Positions 1 to 12,583 of a DNA stretch of 64,000 bases are shown here, in pieces. The stretch is from contig CAIIXF020000006.1 of assembly GCA_903813345.2 (NCBI GenBank), forward strand, positions 26,791,936-26,855,935, given 5' to 3'. The stretch's first letter is position 1. Every line of letters starts with the position of its first letter. The DNA comes from Owenia fusiformis (taxonomy: Eukaryota; Annelida; Polychaeta; Sabellida; Oweniidae). The position numbers were made by a program, and so were the translations under genes. The notes below the pieces were generated by a model that was not told the DNA's origin, searched no databases, and worked only from the letters and a program-made list of their open reading frames with translations.

Positions 1-804
1 GGTATGAGAGGTGATACTTTATAGATATACTTGAGAACTTTATACCAGCTTATTTTCATATTTAACTTCAGCCAAATAAGATTGTTATTTTTAACATGTT
101 TATTTAGATAGATAGATTTAGATGGATACAATATCTTGATATGCATTATATGTGCCAATTTCCAAAGCATATTAACACGTCAGTAACAAGACAGGTTGAC
201 AGTGAAACTATAATATTTCACAGGTAATTGAATAATGTGATATATGTTTTGAGTTTCTTCCATTGGAAATGACATTACAAGATGCATTTTCACTACTTGC
301 TGCCAACTTTAAGTGACCTGCCAACTGAGACTCCTGTGTTGTTTATGTGATGTGCCACTTTTACAATGTCATAATTTAATATAATGTTAAAGTTTTCAAT
401 TAAAATGTATTAGATAATCGAATTGAACCTTTTTATGTAAAACAAGACAAAAAGTTCAACATATACTGTCAGAAGTTTTTAACAGATACTGGTATACCTC
501 TGGGAACCAAATGTGATTTAGGTAGGCAGAGTACTGGATAAATTCAGTATAGAAAAGGCCATAACTCATTCTACTCAACATACCTTAAACTTACTATCTC
601 TGTAAGTTTAAATGCTTGTCATTTTTCAATTAAATTGGTTCATAATATAGATTGATCATCTTTTTTAATTTAACATACTGGACCAAGGTATTCACACCTT
701 TACTTGAATAGGCATCAAGGAGGGAGGCTGAACATTTAGTTTTTTATACCACCAAACAAACTGAAATAAAATTTTGGATGAATCTATTTTGTCAAAAACC
801 TTAC
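1..804. other. AT-rich non-coding stretch
   Basis: No gene, structured repeat or RNA recognised. If the minus-strand gene model is right, this lies in the intron downstream of its last visible exon. Confidence 0.5.
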
Positions 805-870
805 AATTACAATGTCTATGAGTGCTTGAGTATCTCAAATTAGTCTCCGGCTCAGTTTTGAGAAGCATTG
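805..870 (-). CDS. Long minus-strand gene, candidate exon 15
   Basis: Sixty-six bases bounded by an acceptor ending ATTTTAG and a donor GTAAGG on the minus strand. The open frame gives 21 residues beginning MLLKTEPETNLRYSS; it enters with two bases of a split codon and leaves with one, which fits the previous candidate exon. The content is polar, like a disordered or cytoplasmic region. It is the leftmost exon visible, so the gene continues beyond the window. A chance open stretch between splice-like sites remains possible. Confidence 0.45.
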
Positions 871-972
871 CTAAAATAGATATTTATTCAATGGAGCAGT
901 CATACAAGTTCTCTTAGTTTTTGTGATTGTGTAATATTATAATTGCCTATAACTTTCTAAACCTCAGTATAC

Positions 973-1052
973 ATGTTTGTCTGTTCGTTTGCTTATTTAT
1001 TTATTTACTCATTTATTTGTTTGTTTGTTTATTTGTTTGTTGTTTGTTGTTG
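973..1052. repeat. GTTT/ATTT-rich simple repeat
   Basis: Imperfect run of TTTG and TTTA units. Low complexity, no coding signal. Confidence 0.8.
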
Positions 1053-1712
1053 TATAGCAATATTATGTGACACTAACAAAGATAATTAACCTGACTTAAA
1101 ACATATTTGATTTGACATGAAGTTCCAAGAAAGAAATTGCAATCAAAAGTGAGATAACTGAAAACACAATTTTCCATTTGAAAAATTGTTTATTTCACAA
1201 TTCAAAATGTTTCCAAGCAGTATTCAACACAGACCAATGCAGTCTAGATAAGAATATTTGTCTCGAGTCTCACCTCAGAAAACATTACTATTGATAGATG
1301 TGATTCACTCTCAGATAATATTCTTCTAACTATCACCAATTTTAACAGTTTCAGGGACAATTACTAGTTCCTAGTTTTCACTTTCTGACTATGAGCGAGA
1401 CCCTCATATAGAAAATGTCCCCTCATAATTCACTCGATATTTTGAAGATTGAGAACAAACTAAAACATAGGTAGAATTAAGAACTGAAACAATTGCTATT
1501 CTAATACAAAATGCAAAAATAAGGAATTATTCATAATATTCTGAAATTGTACCCATCCATGACACCACTCCCTCCTTCTAGTAGAATTCAAGCCCCCTCC
1601 TTTCCCATATATATGGGTGCTGCCTTTCAAGGAGGGGGGGGATAATTGGTGTCTGGCAAGGATACCACCTCTCCAAGGCAGCACTGATGTTCGATCATGT
1701 ATCGCACATCGG

Positions 1713-1953
1713 CATCCTCCTAAGCAGGTGTCCAGAATCTGTCCCTCCTTCTTCCCCCTGCTATAACCAATTTGGAAGCGCCCGATTTAACTGAATCACA
1801 TGATCTAAGTATGCGCAATGACCTACACATGATTTCTGTGTTGCGACAGCCAATCAGATTGCGAGTTCTCAATCGGGGAAATGGTAACTGCTTATCGCAG
1901 GGGAATAGAAAGAATATATTCTGGATTTTGAAGCCCTCTGTGATCAGAGGATG
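1713..1953. mobile_element. hAT-like MITE family 1, copy 1
   Basis: A 241-bp non-autonomous element with ends CATCCTCC and (imperfect) GAGGATG, flanked by the exact 8-bp direct repeat CACATCGG (1705-1712 and 1954-1961). Subterminal inverted stretches around CCTGCTATAACC and GCTTATCGCAGG are shared with three other copies in the window. The 8-bp target duplication fits the hAT superfamily. Short open frames here, on both strands, are incidental. Confidence 0.85.
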
Positions 1954-2045
1954 CACATCGGTAGAACCCATATTTGGTACCATATCCTATGAAGAAACTC
2001 CTAAGCTCCACAACCATAATAAAGAATTGATTTTAAAACACTTAC

Positions 2046-2090
2046 TTGATCCTAGCCTTGGTCGGGGAACAGTCCCATTCATCACATTGA
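2046..2090 (-). CDS. Long minus-strand gene, candidate exon 14
   Basis: The donor CAA|GTAAGTG is strong; the acceptor (AACTAG) has a poor pyrimidine tract, and other AGs upstream keep the same frame open, so the 5' limit is uncertain. The frame reads NVMNGTVPRPRLGS, a polar proline-containing stretch, in with two bases and out with one, matching its neighbours. Function unknown. Confidence 0.4.
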
Positions 2091-3340
2091 CTAGTTTGAT
2101 GTACATATTCCTCATATAATATAAATGCCAGTATCTATTTGTATATAAATTAGTTCCTAGACTAATCTTTGGAGAAACGAACAAGATTCCCTTGTCTAAC
2201 TAATGTGCCATTTTCTCCAGTTTGTAAATTACATTATATTTTGTTATGAGTTCTTCAATGTGAACAATATAAGATTTCTTAATGGTCATTTAGGTCCACA
2301 AATTATCAAGAAAGTCAAGGAGTTTTGATATGATTTCATTAATTATTTCATCTGTACTCAGTCTGTCCTCTAATGCCCAGTATGGACAGAATCAGACTAC
2401 CTTTTTTGTGCACATATAAAATTCTAGGCTTGAAACTTTCGATTGTGTATTCTAATCCAAATTGAAATATCCATCTCAGTCAATTAGTCACACGCGCCTG
2501 AAAAATCCTCTTCATCAAGAATCCATATATTTAATATATTGTTGACTTTAAATTAAATTAACAAAATCTTAATTTTGCTTGTTGTTCATAAGGAGCTCTT
2601 CAAGCCATCTGGTCAAATGTTATATTCAACTCTGTTTTGAATGATGTTTGAGATGGGAGGGTCTCGCTCAGGTAAACTTAATACCTTTATAGGACTACAC
2701 CTTCTGATTGGCTCACAGCTTAGGGAGTTTATCTATTTTTGACAACCCTTGATCAACTGAAAAAATGAAATCTTATTGTGTCAGTATTTTTATTGGCTTA
2801 ACCAATTAACAATTTAATCCTATTTTCATTCAATCACAGTTGCACCTTTTTTCTCCATATGGATACATACTGTTGGTTGGCTTATAATGTTAAATCTAAA
2901 CATATCGTATTTAAACAAATAAAATCCGAGTTGAATTATATTATAAATAATTATTTTTATCAACTAAAATATTAATTTCAGATTTTATTTCTCTAGCTAG
3001 ATTCACAAATTAATTTTTATATATTGTAAATGTATATTTCTCATTTTTCAAAAATCGTTTGATGTGATATAATGTCACTCTAGATGTTAATCAAGTGGAC
3101 ATCACTGATTGAAACATGTTAGAAGCCCCATGCATACTGACCAGTTAATGAACCAATTTACATGTGGAGACAACATCAACATTATGCACTTAATCATATC
3201 TGTTTGTTTTGAACAATGCTAATTTATATTACATGTCATGCTATCAAAATCCAATTAAAAATAATATACATTAGTGGAAATGATTTATTTTTTGTAAGCT
3301 CATCCCCCCCTCCACATCCCCTTTAAATCAATGACACAGA
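2091..3340. other. Intron-like AT-rich stretch
   Basis: No exon, repeat family or RNA recognised; many short A/T runs. Confidence 0.5.
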
Positions 3341-3344
3341 CATA

Positions 3345-3643
3345 GGTATAGCCTCGTAACCATGATATGCCGAGGGGGGTCACTTTTTAAACAATTCTAG
3401 TACCCTTTGCATTCGTTTGACTTCACTTCTTAAAAGAGAGCTTCGTAGTTTAACTAGACTCTGCACGCAGGGTACAATTCTAGGGGGGTCATTTTTGAAA
3501 ACTTTGGTACAAAAATGGCCATAATCACTTGAAAAGTGCTCAGAATGGCGAAAAACTGCATGATTTGGAAAGAATTTCTGGCCAGGGGTGGGAGGGGGGC
3601 TCAACCCCCACCTCCTCCCCCATAGCTACGGACCTGGGGTAGC
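3345..3643. mobile_element. CCGTAGCC-type repeat, with nested mini-element
   Basis: Contains GGGGGG-rich ends and the block shared with 33290-33440 (AAAACTGCATGATTT and TCACTTGA.AAGTGCTCA). Its right end, ATAGCTACGGACC, is inverted relative to the left-end CCGTAGCC of the related copy. It is interrupted by the 73-bp element at 3401. Confidence 0.6.
3401..3474. mobile_element. 73-bp mini-element family 2, copy A
   Basis: Begins TACCCTTTGCATTCG and ends CACGCAGGGTA, giving terminal inverted repeats TACCCT/AGGGTA. The flanks are ACAATTCTAG on both sides (a 9-10 bp target duplication). The 73-bp body is base-for-base identical to the copy at 60958. Confidence 0.85.
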
Positions 3644-4312
3644 TGGTATATGGAAGCTAAGATGCCAGTATATGTATTACAAAAATCAATTACAATCTGT
3701 CCTAGGGACGTATAGGGTAGCTTAATACTGAACAAGGCAATAATAATCCAACCATGACCTAACACTTCCTCATTAAAATATCTAAATGAAGACATCAAAC
3801 AGGCATACACTCCACTTCACGCAGTCAGTGACATTACATGTAGACATCCTACTCAAATCAAAATGTCTCCTGTGAGATTTTATTTTGAATTTTATTCAAG
3901 TTGAAATGGGTATAAATGACTTATCACTCCCATCATGTGTGGTCAGCGACTAGAGGGTCTATGATGACCTTATCCACATTGCCATCAATGATTTGTGGTC
4001 AACTGGTAAGTAAAACAAATGGGATAGTATTCGTATTTAGACAAATATGTTGAAAATACAAAAATGCAGATTAAATCACTTAATCTGCTCTATATCTACT
4101 TATGTACTGATCAAAAAGACTGATTGACAAATCATAGTCAAATGTCTTACAACACATAAAATGACATGGATTCGGATATAACAAGACCTATGGCTTTATA
4201 ATGACGAAAACCATGGTTTGTTTATCAAAAATTAACAATATGTAACCATACTGCTTAACAATTTCTTTTCCAACCTTTGAAACATCAGTCCTTGGAAATC
4301 CAAGATGCATAC

Positions 4313-4424
4313 CAAACCTGTCCTCTTTATCAAACTTCTCAACTGTATCCTCCAGACCCCCACCTGCCGAAGTCTGGCTATTTAATATATAATGAGAACG
4401 ATCAACACAGTTCAGTGGTTGTTT
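4313..4424 (-). CDS. Long minus-strand gene, candidate exon 13
   Basis: The acceptor is very good (CCTTTCTCTTTAG). The frame starts KQPLNCVDRSHYILNSQ, contains a GGG turn and continues LEDTVEKFDKEDRF. Three donors are possible: GTATGC (ending at 4313, phase 1, which fits the next exon), GTTGGA (4275) or GTTAAG (4260); the frame stays open past all of them with FGMHLGFPRTDVSK, so a longer exon is possible. The protein looks soluble and acidic. An overlapping plus-strand frame is judged to be its shadow. Confidence 0.55.
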
Positions 4425-4730
4425 CTAAAGAGAAAGGCGGAGGAGCATCACAGTGGAATAATGCAGGGCCATACTGATAAATACTTCCAGTAACGTGGGG
4501 ACAAAAGATTATTGTAGCAATGATTTTCTAAGGTATAATTTTACTCACGGAGATATGTTTACCTGGGCTTTACCCTTTGTTTTCATCATTTGTAATTATA
4601 GTTCTGGAAATCTATTAAGGAGGGGTAGTGTTTTAACCCTCAAGTGTCCAGAATGTCTCACAATCAACCAATTGGATATTATATTCCTTATTCTAATCAT
4701 AAAATAAAAACAAGATATTAAATTATCGTA

Positions 4731-4990
4731 TGATCTGTAAAATGAAGCCCTCTGATTGGTCAGTTCTTGTGCTGTACCAATCTGTATTGCTACTGAGATT
4801 GTCCCCATTGATTATCTCCGTCGCAATACAGAAAATATTGGTACGGAAGAGACAATCTCGGTAGCAATACAGAGGATCACACGATAAAAACGTTATTGAA
4901 TGTTCGTCGAGTGCCAATACAGAATATCGAGACAGAATATATCCTGTATTGCACTTCAAATCATTCAATAACTTATAATATTGATTCCTT
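4731..4990. repeat. ATACAGGATATATT-family palindromic repeat, copy 1
   Basis: Contains AATACAGAAAATATTGG and the end TGTATTGCACTTCAAATCATT, shared in either orientation with blocks near 60.9, 61.1, 61.3-61.5 and 62.1-62.5 kb. Several internal inverted repeats; behaves like a MITE family with one end GTAAAATGAAGCCCTCTGA. Confidence 0.7.
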
Positions 4991-5275
4991 ATCATTGAAC
5001 TGGTAGTATATATTAACCTGTTATGTTAATTATTCTGCTTTTTCGTGAAATATGTGGTTCTAAATAAGACTATTGTCAAAGGGAAAATATATTTCAACAA
5101 TATTAAGAGGCTAACCCAACAATCATTTATCTATAAGTTCCCAGGAGTAATATAATCTGACTTCATATTTCAGATTTGACCTTCTCTTTAATATTCAGAG
5201 GTCAAAAGTCAAGGTCACTGGTCTATTCCATCTAAAAGGCCCCTGTAACATTTTGGTACCTATAAAATCTTCATG

Positions 5276-5330
5276 TCTCACCAGAAACATCTCAAGGTTG
5301 AGAAGAAATGAGATGCCATAGTTTATCATG
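5276..5330. repeat. Dispersed repeat (TCATGATAAA..CATCTCATT), copy 1
   Basis: In inverse orientation it matches 14789-14845 and 27559-27615: TCATGATAAA, CATCTCATT and GATGTTTC blocks in the same order. Class unknown. Confidence 0.55.
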
Positions 5331-5463
5331 ATGCCCCTGTTAGATTATTGACAATCATCAATGCCCAGTTTTATTTTACTTCTTCAGAACCACTAGTAAA
5401 AGTATCCAGAAGAAGAATGGACAGTTGGCTGAAGAGGGTTAACAGATAATTACAACTCTATAC

Positions 5464-5519
5464 TAGATAGATCCCCCTAGAGCCAGTGGCCTCAGTGGTA
5501 CAGGGACTACCAGGAGCAG
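5464..5519 (-). CDS. Long minus-strand gene, candidate exon 12
   Basis: GC-richer island with acceptor CACCTGTTATAG and a mediocre donor GTATAG. The frame reads APGSPCTTEATGSRGIYL, entering with two bases and leaving in phase 0, which joins exons 11 and 13 without a shift. The opposite strand is also open here, so this is among the weakest exons of the model. Confidence 0.3.
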
Positions 5520-7183
5520 CTATAACAGGTGACCAGAAAGGTGAAATAATTAAATTCAATTACCATCGATAATCGTGGTAGGACAACATATAATTAATTG
5601 TCATTGGAAGTGTGCCGAGAAGCATGAGATGTGGCACTGCATCACCTTTACAGTAACACACCCAAAGATCATATTGCAAGGAGTCATTTTCAAATGTGAA
5701 AAACAGAGAGAAATAGAGAGCATTTAATAAGGAATGAATGAGTAGACAACCTAAATATACCATAAATTGTATAGAAGTTCAAGAAAATCAGCCAGTTTTG
5801 GTTAAATAAGAGAGAAAATGCAACAAATAAGTATGATATGAGTGAATATTTATATTCAGGGAGTGTCAACACAGACCACTTGGACATATGGCCACTGGGT
5901 GATGACAGTGTTTGGGTTAGAAGTCACCATGGCAATCTAAGACCATGTTGTCACATTGTCATAGCGCCCAGTGAGTCACTTTGTCCAGTAATTAGAATTT
6001 TCAATCTAAAATCCAGTAGAATGACCACATTTTCTTAATCATAATTCAGAGTTCGCCACAGAACCTATCCTGACCCACTTTACATCTATCAATCTTGAAA
6101 TCCTGAACTATTATTTAGAGTTTGATTTGGTCTCAAAACTGCATAACAAAATCGCAGACTAATATTTCCTACTTCAACTTCCTATAAACGAAGGTTATGG
6201 AGGGTAGATTTATGTAATAATGAATGGAAAAACATGCAATTATAAGAATGATTCCAGCATGCAATTGTCCCAATAGCATAAATTATCATTTAGAATCATT
6301 GATTCTGCAATTTCAACCTCCAGGTAAAACACCTTACCTGTAATTAGTCACTTAGACACAGGTGTATGTAATGAATATACAAGTAATAGAGAAGATTATA
6401 TGTTTCAATTTCTAGTTATGATATGGTCATTTTGATTTGATTTGAGGAGACACCCTAATATGAGACATGATGAAAAATCAATCAAATCAGTCTAAGTAAT
6501 AATAAAAAGACAAAAGACATCATTCCTCAAGTCAATTTCAAAAACTACAGTTCTTCATTCAAAGGACTTCCTTTATTACTCAATTCAGTATGGTAAGAAG
6601 TGAAAAACCCTTGGACCAAGTTTTTTTTTTACTTAAAACCTAGATTTTATTCTTCTGCATTATGGTACAATTGTCAATATACCCATGATACCTATGATTG
6701 TCATATGTCAACTGGTGAATTAGTTACAAACCATTATACATGCAAATGTGATGCATCTAATATCATGGTTCAATGATTGTTTGATTGATACATCAAGGAT
6801 TGTTTCTGACTGACAACTGAACAGAGAGGTTTTTGCTAGGATACTAAATTATGAAAATTGACAATCATACTTTTGGAAACAGACCATAGACCTTATATTG
6901 AGTCTGTACCTTTAAGACCATAACAGACTACACCTTCAATGATAGTCTCATACCAAAGTATTTATCAAACACATTACATCAACTTCCACCTCAAAAAAAC
7001 ATATACCGATTAATTAAGATGGGGGAAAACTGATGACAATATTTCTGAATCTTATATGATTAATAATAAAGAATGTTTCTGCAAGTATGCATCTGTGATT
7101 TAACAATTATTACTAATCCATAATACTTATGATAATCTATTTAGAAAATCTGATGATATAGCAAATGTTCAATGTATACTTAC

Positions 7184-7239
7184 AAAAATATTTTCTTTTC
7201 ATATGCAAGTTTTCACTCCCTGTTAGCACAACACGAGTA
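7184..7239 (-). CDS. Long minus-strand gene, candidate exon 11
   Basis: An excellent acceptor (TCTGCTGTGTTTTCTGCAG) and a consensus donor GTAAGTAT bound 56 bases; only one frame is open, TRVVLTGSENLHMKRKYF. It enters with one base and leaves with one base; the entering base completes a glycine codon with exon 10. Basic tail, no recognised motif. The plus strand also has an acceptor-like site here, but lacks an equally good donor. Confidence 0.55.
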
Positions 7240-7954
7240 CTGCAGAAAACACAGCAGAAGAGCTGGTACTCATGATACCTGAACATCTTCAAAATACTCT
7301 CAAATACGTAAAAGCTAAAGTAAATTCCTAAGCATGGTGCTCTCCAATTGTCTATAACGACAGAAATATTGAGGTTTTCAGGGCAAAAGAAAATGGGGAA
7401 ATAAGTTGAGAAATGAGTTTCAAACCTACTTTATCAATGTGTCAAAAATGAACAGAGATTTATTTTTCTCCTTCATAATCCCACTATAGCATTCTAAGAC
7501 CTTAGTTGCTTGATAAGTGATTTATTGTTTCACTAAATGAGAAATAATTTGCCAGTCTCATCAATCCCTTGTCTTAGCCATCCATCTTCTAACAAGCATA
7601 TACCACATAGTACCTCCAAAGAAGAAACAGATGATGCGAGAAAATAAATTACTTGATGCAAGAATGCATATGATGGAATACTTATCACAGATCTAGGTTT
7701 TATCAATATAAATAATCAAAAAACAACAGAAAAATAAAAAACTACTTAACAAATTTAAAAAATTGAAACTCTACATAATGAAGATGTAGATAGTATGAAG
7801 ATAAGAAAGTATACTTTGGATTCATCATAGAGAATTCCTACCAAGACTGACATTAAAAAAATCTTTGTTACAGTTCACATGTTCTATTGGGCAATAGATT
7901 CTACTATAACACATTTTCTTATGCTACATATGGTAAAAGCTGATTGTTAAAATG

Positions 7955-8203
7955 CATCCTCCGATCACAGGGCTTAAAAATCCAAAATATCTTCTTTCTT
8001 TTTACCCCCTGCTATAACCAAGTTGGACGCGCCCGATTAAACTGAATCACGTGATCTAATAATGCGCTGATGACGTATACATGATTGCTGTCGCAGTGTT
8101 GCGACAGCCAATCAAATTGCGAGTTCTTAATCGGGGAAATGCTAACTGCTTATAGCAGGGGGAAGAAGGAGGTACGGATTCTGGACACCTGCTTAGGAGG
8201 ATG
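7955..8203. mobile_element. hAT-like MITE family 1, copy 2
   Basis: A 249-bp element, CATCCTCC...GGAGGATG, flanked by exact 8-bp TTAAAATG repeats (7947-7954, 8204-8211). Orientation opposite to copy 1. It lies in the intron immediately after candidate exon 10 of the minus-strand gene. Confidence 0.9.
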
Positions 8204-8256
8204 TTAAAATGAAGATCTTTATTTAACAACAACAATGACAATGTTCAAAAACTTAC

Positions 8257-8288
8257 CCGAGAAATACTTTCTTTGTAACTGCATCCTC
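8257..8288 (-). CDS. Long minus-strand gene, candidate exon 10 (32 nt)
   Basis: Short exon with donor CGG|GTAAGTTT and acceptor ...TTTTATACTAG; an in-frame stop lies just upstream, so the acceptor fixes the start. Reads EDAVTKKVFL plus two bases. Phase agrees with exons 9 and 11 on either side. Confidence 0.5.
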
Positions 8289-11200
8289 CTAGTATAAAAG
8301 TCCATATCAGAAAAAAAATCCAGAAAAATCAAATATCAGTAGTTCCCTTCAGTGCATCTTATCCAAATATTGTGCAATGTTATTTCAGAAACAGAGTCCA
8401 GACCTGAGGTTGATATTTCATTAAAATCACTGGTGTGTATCTATGCAAAATCCATGTTTCCATTGAGCCACATGTCTTATCATTGAATTGTGAAATTCTG
8501 CATTGTACTAAAATATCAAATATCAGGATGATATCCAAATTATAAAATAATATATCATTTGTTAGATTTGAATGGCTTATTTCCTGAACTGGTTATCTGA
8601 CGCTGAAGCAACAATTATAGAGAATCAGTTGCTTCCTCGTTACTATAATTCCACATAGACATAGGTCATATTCATTGAATCCATGACAATTATCTTCCTT
8701 ATGAATCCTTCAACTCGTATTTTCATAATTTGACCACTTCTTTGGGAGAGCTATCTGAAGCAACTGGTGTTACACCTATAAAACTCACTGACATATTGTT
8801 TGTATCTATATCTTGATTGGTTTTATAGATCATAAAATATTTTATTATTTTGCCCACTGTTTTATTAAAATTGATTTTGTCTTAATTATTCCATAAAACA
8901 GTATGAATGTCGACTAATTCTGTCAATATAAATGCATGTAATACCATCCCATATTCATAAAATAATGAAAATATTTTCTTAATAATTGACATATTTAATA
9001 AGTCATACAACTGACATAATCCAACATGTTGATCAAATCCTGTTCTGTATCAGTGATACCATTCCGTAAAATACATCAATTGTTTCAAGTCTTTTTTACA
9101 AATCTTCTCTCTTTAGGTATATTTTAAAATACAATTTCTTACATCTCAAGTTAGCTTTTTTATACTGTTTTAATATTTTTTTTATTTTTTCAGTTTTCTT
9201 TAATCAAAAATCAACCGATTTGTTAATTTATTTATAGTCTTATAATGTAATATGACATGACACATTGTTTAATATCCTCCCAACAAAATCATGTAAAATG
9301 CAGCGTAATCCTTCATAATGTTTTGACAGTTGTTCCCGATTCAATCGAAACCATCCTTTTGAAAGACTGACAACCAAACCAACATAGTTAATCCCTTAGT
9401 TGTAATTGTTGAGGTTGAATCCCTTGAAAAATTTCCTTTTTAACATTTCATATTTTTCCCAGAAATGTGAACACTATAAATCAATAACCTCCTAACCTCT
9501 TAGGCTCTTATATGTTCATAGTATGTTTCATCTTTTCATTTCTTTGGAGCTTTGGAGAATTTATTTGAGAAAAAGATAGAACTTGTAATTTCATTGCAAG
9601 GGTTTATTGTTTCTGACTGCTGATTGAATATTGGACATTCAATTGTGGAGATGACACTTTTATCGTTCTGTCATCACGTGTCAGCATAAAGAATACAAAA
9701 GTAAGAGAGAATAAAAAAGGAAAACACATGGAAACGAAGGAAAGATGTAAACATATCTGCTGATAAAGTATTTATTTTGAACATCATACGTTTTAATCAA
9801 ATTTCTGCTCCAGCAATACCATAATATTTATTTCATAAAAAAATTTTGATTTAAAATGATGGATGATAGATGGGGACTCAACACATAAGCTACTTGTAAT
9901 ATCACAGAGCTATTATGTGTACTTTGCTATGTTTTCTATTTTTCGCTTTTTAACAAGTACAATAAAAACATTAAAAATAAAATGATTCATTGTTATAATA
10001 AAACAAAGAAGATCAATGCCATATAACAAATTGCGCACCATCAAAGCTCAATCACATATGTTCATAACAATATCTTCCTTAAAAAGCCTTAATAAATATC
10101 AGAATTATGAAAAAATCTTATTGAAATATTTATAGTTTATATTTATAGAAAATAATTGTAACCACACACATGTTTAAATCACAACTTACAAATTGATTAT
10201 CTAATTAATTGACAATAAATAATAAATGACTGTGGCAATATGAAATATTTATTGAAATTATGTCATAAAACAACACCAGAGACATTAGTTACCCAATCAC
10301 ATAAAGAACCACATGAAGCAGCATCCAGTATGAAACAAATAATTAATTGCCAAATAACATGGATTAAATGTCACCCCACTATGGCAACCTTCTGTCCCTA
10401 TATCCAAATTCTAATCTAGCAAAAATGGTAGTCTTCGGTAAATGTACTTTCACAGTGATCTCCTCATCCTCCGATCATAGGCGCAGCACCCACTTGTATC
10501 AAAGCTGGGAGATAACTGTTTCTAGTTTTATCATGACAAGTATTTAGTCTGATTAAATCTTAAATATGAGGGTCTAGGTACGGAAAATTTCGAATGGAAT
10601 GCGTGACATAAACGTAATTCGCGTGAAAAGTCCGAACGAAATGCGTACATTTTTTTCCGGCGTTCGTATTTTTGCTGTGTAGACGATCTTTTTTACAAAT
10701 TTTTCTACAGAAATATTTTTGCTTGACAATTAACAGGTAAAATGCGTATTTGCGTGACATTTTCTGTCACGCAAAAATAACTAGCGTGACTTCAAATTCT
10801 TCAGCAAATGCGTGACAAATACGCAAATTGCGGGACAGTTGACAGGCCTGAAATTATCATTTTCATGGTTCATTTTACTTCTTGAATTCACCAGATTTAA
10901 AATGCATTTCAAATCATGTTAAAATAGGATTCCATGCTTATAACTCCTTCAGTATGAAAAATGACATGTTAAATATCTATAGCAAATTACAACAGGCATT
11001 AATCAGTATTTAAACCTGCAATTAGTGGCATTTGTACTATTTACAGACAATTATTTCTTTGTCATTGTAGACCATTTTAGAAATAATTCTTTCTGCTTTG
11101 ACACTTTTACTTGATGATCCCCCAAGTAAAATCACCTACCCTGATAAGAAATATTCCTGAATTATAGATATAAAATTCTAAATATATAACCTTTAAAGGA

Positions 11201-11430
11201 GATAATTATCAATGTAATATACTAAATAAGCAGATAAAATACACTCCAAACTATATAGAAATACAAGAAATCAAGCAGATTAGTGAGATATAAAATGGAA
11301 TAAGGAACTGGCCAGGAGGATCATTTCATGCATTTTTATTTGAAACATGCATGAGATGACAGTGATGCTTTTGGTCTGTTCAGTTCCCATGCAAATTGTG
11401 TGACTGTCATGAGATGCTAAACTGTAAAGT
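8289..11430. other. Intron-like stretch
   Basis: Mostly AT-rich sequence. Around 10465 there is a lone CATCCTCCGATCAT, resembling one end of MITE family 1 without a partner. Around 10560-10830 motifs such as TGCGTGAC and GCGTGACA recur in both orientations, suggesting a degraded inverted-repeat element. No exon with convincing sites. Confidence 0.4.
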
Positions 11431-11535
11431 TAGTCTAGCTACAAGCCCTTGTGACCCCCCCACCTAGGTATGTAGTCAAGTAGTGGGGGGGAGGGGTGGT
11501 CAGGTGGTTGGTTACAAGGGCTCGTAGCTCAACTA
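11431..11535. mobile_element. TAGTCTRGCTACAAG mini-element, copy 1
   Basis: Ends TAGTCTAGCTACAAG and (degraded) CTCGTAGCTCAACTA are inverted, enclosing a C/G-rich centre. Related copies at 24954-25065 and, more distantly, 15107-15195. Confidence 0.65.
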
Positions 11536-11822
11536 TTTAAAGTAGAAGATATAAATTTTCTTATGCCAAAATGCATCCCGAATTACCAAAGTAGTTTCCC
11601 AACTAAAACCTAAACTTGTCTTGTCAGCAAGTATGCCAAAATGCATATGTCTAAAATGGTTTAATGTAGTATATATTTATATCTGACTTGGTTGTACACG
11701 ACTGACAAGTATATATTAGATCAACTAAGCTACAATGTGTACTCAAGTCCATTTGAGATTCGGAGACTTCAAAAATGAAATCCAAATTTTGTTTCTATTA
11801 TAAGTTGACTGTCTGAAAATAC

Positions 11823-11893
11823 CATTACTTTAATGCAAATGCCATTTCTTTAATACAAATGCCATTTCTTTACCACAAATGCCATTTCTTTAA
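11823..11893. repeat. About 20-bp tandem repeat
   Basis: Four imperfect units of AAATGCCATTTCTTTAA(T/C)(G/A)C type. Confidence 0.8.
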
Positions 11894-11928
11894 TGCTCGT
11901 GATAACACCTCATAACAATCACAATTAC

Positions 11929-11982
11929 AGCTCTCAGCGTTTGACCAAAGAAATAATCAAAGACATAAACTATCTTTAACTT
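11929..11982 (-). CDS. Long minus-strand gene, candidate exon 9
   Basis: Acceptor GGCTTTCTTTAG, donor GTAATT. Fifty-four bases in phase 0 read KLKIVYVFDYFFGQTLRA, a hydrophobic strand-like then helical stretch. Joins exons 8 and 10 in frame. An in-frame stop upstream of the acceptor and another beyond the donor limit it well. Confidence 0.5.
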
Positions 11983-12583
11983 CTAAAGAAAGCCTTCAAA
12001 CGCAGATAATATATAATTAAAAGCATCAATTTAATTACATTTGATTGCATTTCCAAATGTTTCCTACCACAGTATTCATATCTTAAACAATATTTATTGA
12101 AGACATAAATTAAGCTTAGGCTTACTGGCCACTCATTAGTTTCTTTTATCCTATTGACAACTTTAAATCCCTCATAAAGTGAAGATTGTCCACTCCATTT
12201 AATGTTGATTGCTGTTATCCAATTAGCTTTAACATAAATACTGCATTGACCATGTGATGGAAATATAATTTCATTTTTATTCTATTATGGTAATTGACAT
12301 GAGAGACATCTATAGATAGAGTTGAAGATAACTTGATACAAAAGCTTATCAAAAAAAACTCCTCCGAGCAACCTGGAAACAAGCAATCTACAATTTCACT
12401 AGATAAGCAAAAAATATTCATTCGTGAAGTTTATGTATTATTTCATGGTACTAATACTTTAACTATATACAGTCAATCATAAAGTCCCAAGAATTTGTAT
12501 AACACATGATGACCCATTCAAATGAATTCTTGTGGTTCTCTGCACCAAATTGAAATAACATTGTATGAAATAAAATCACTTAC

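Noticed and set aside
1772-2119. Plus-strand 115-codon frame
   Set aside because: Most of it is MITE family 1; similar frames appear in other copies of the element.
3601-3810. Minus-strand frame with NEEVLGHGWIIIALFSIK
   Set aside because: It begins in and ends at the edge of a CCGTAGCC repeat, has no usable donor, and its entry phase does not fit the gene model.
4277-4477. Plus-strand 66-codon frame ending QWNNAGPY
   Set aside because: The minus strand has a better acceptor and a longer protein-like frame that fits the phase of neighbouring exons.
5390-5440. Minus-strand block QLSILLLDTFTSGSEE with good acceptor and GTAAAA donor
   Set aside because: Only about 25 bases from candidate exon 12, too close for an intron, and phase incompatible. 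Plus-strand readings are also open here.
5838-6038. GC-richer island open on both strands (plus VSTQTTWTYGHWVM, minus IAMVTSNPNTVITQWPYVQV)
   Set aside because: No donor on either strand fits; left unannotated, though it might be an unrecognised exon.
7227-7331. Plus-strand frame HNTSTAENTAEELVLMIPEH after a good acceptor
   Set aside because: The overlapping minus-strand exon has both a superior acceptor and a GTAAGTAT donor and fits a chain; the plus frame has no supporting neighbour.
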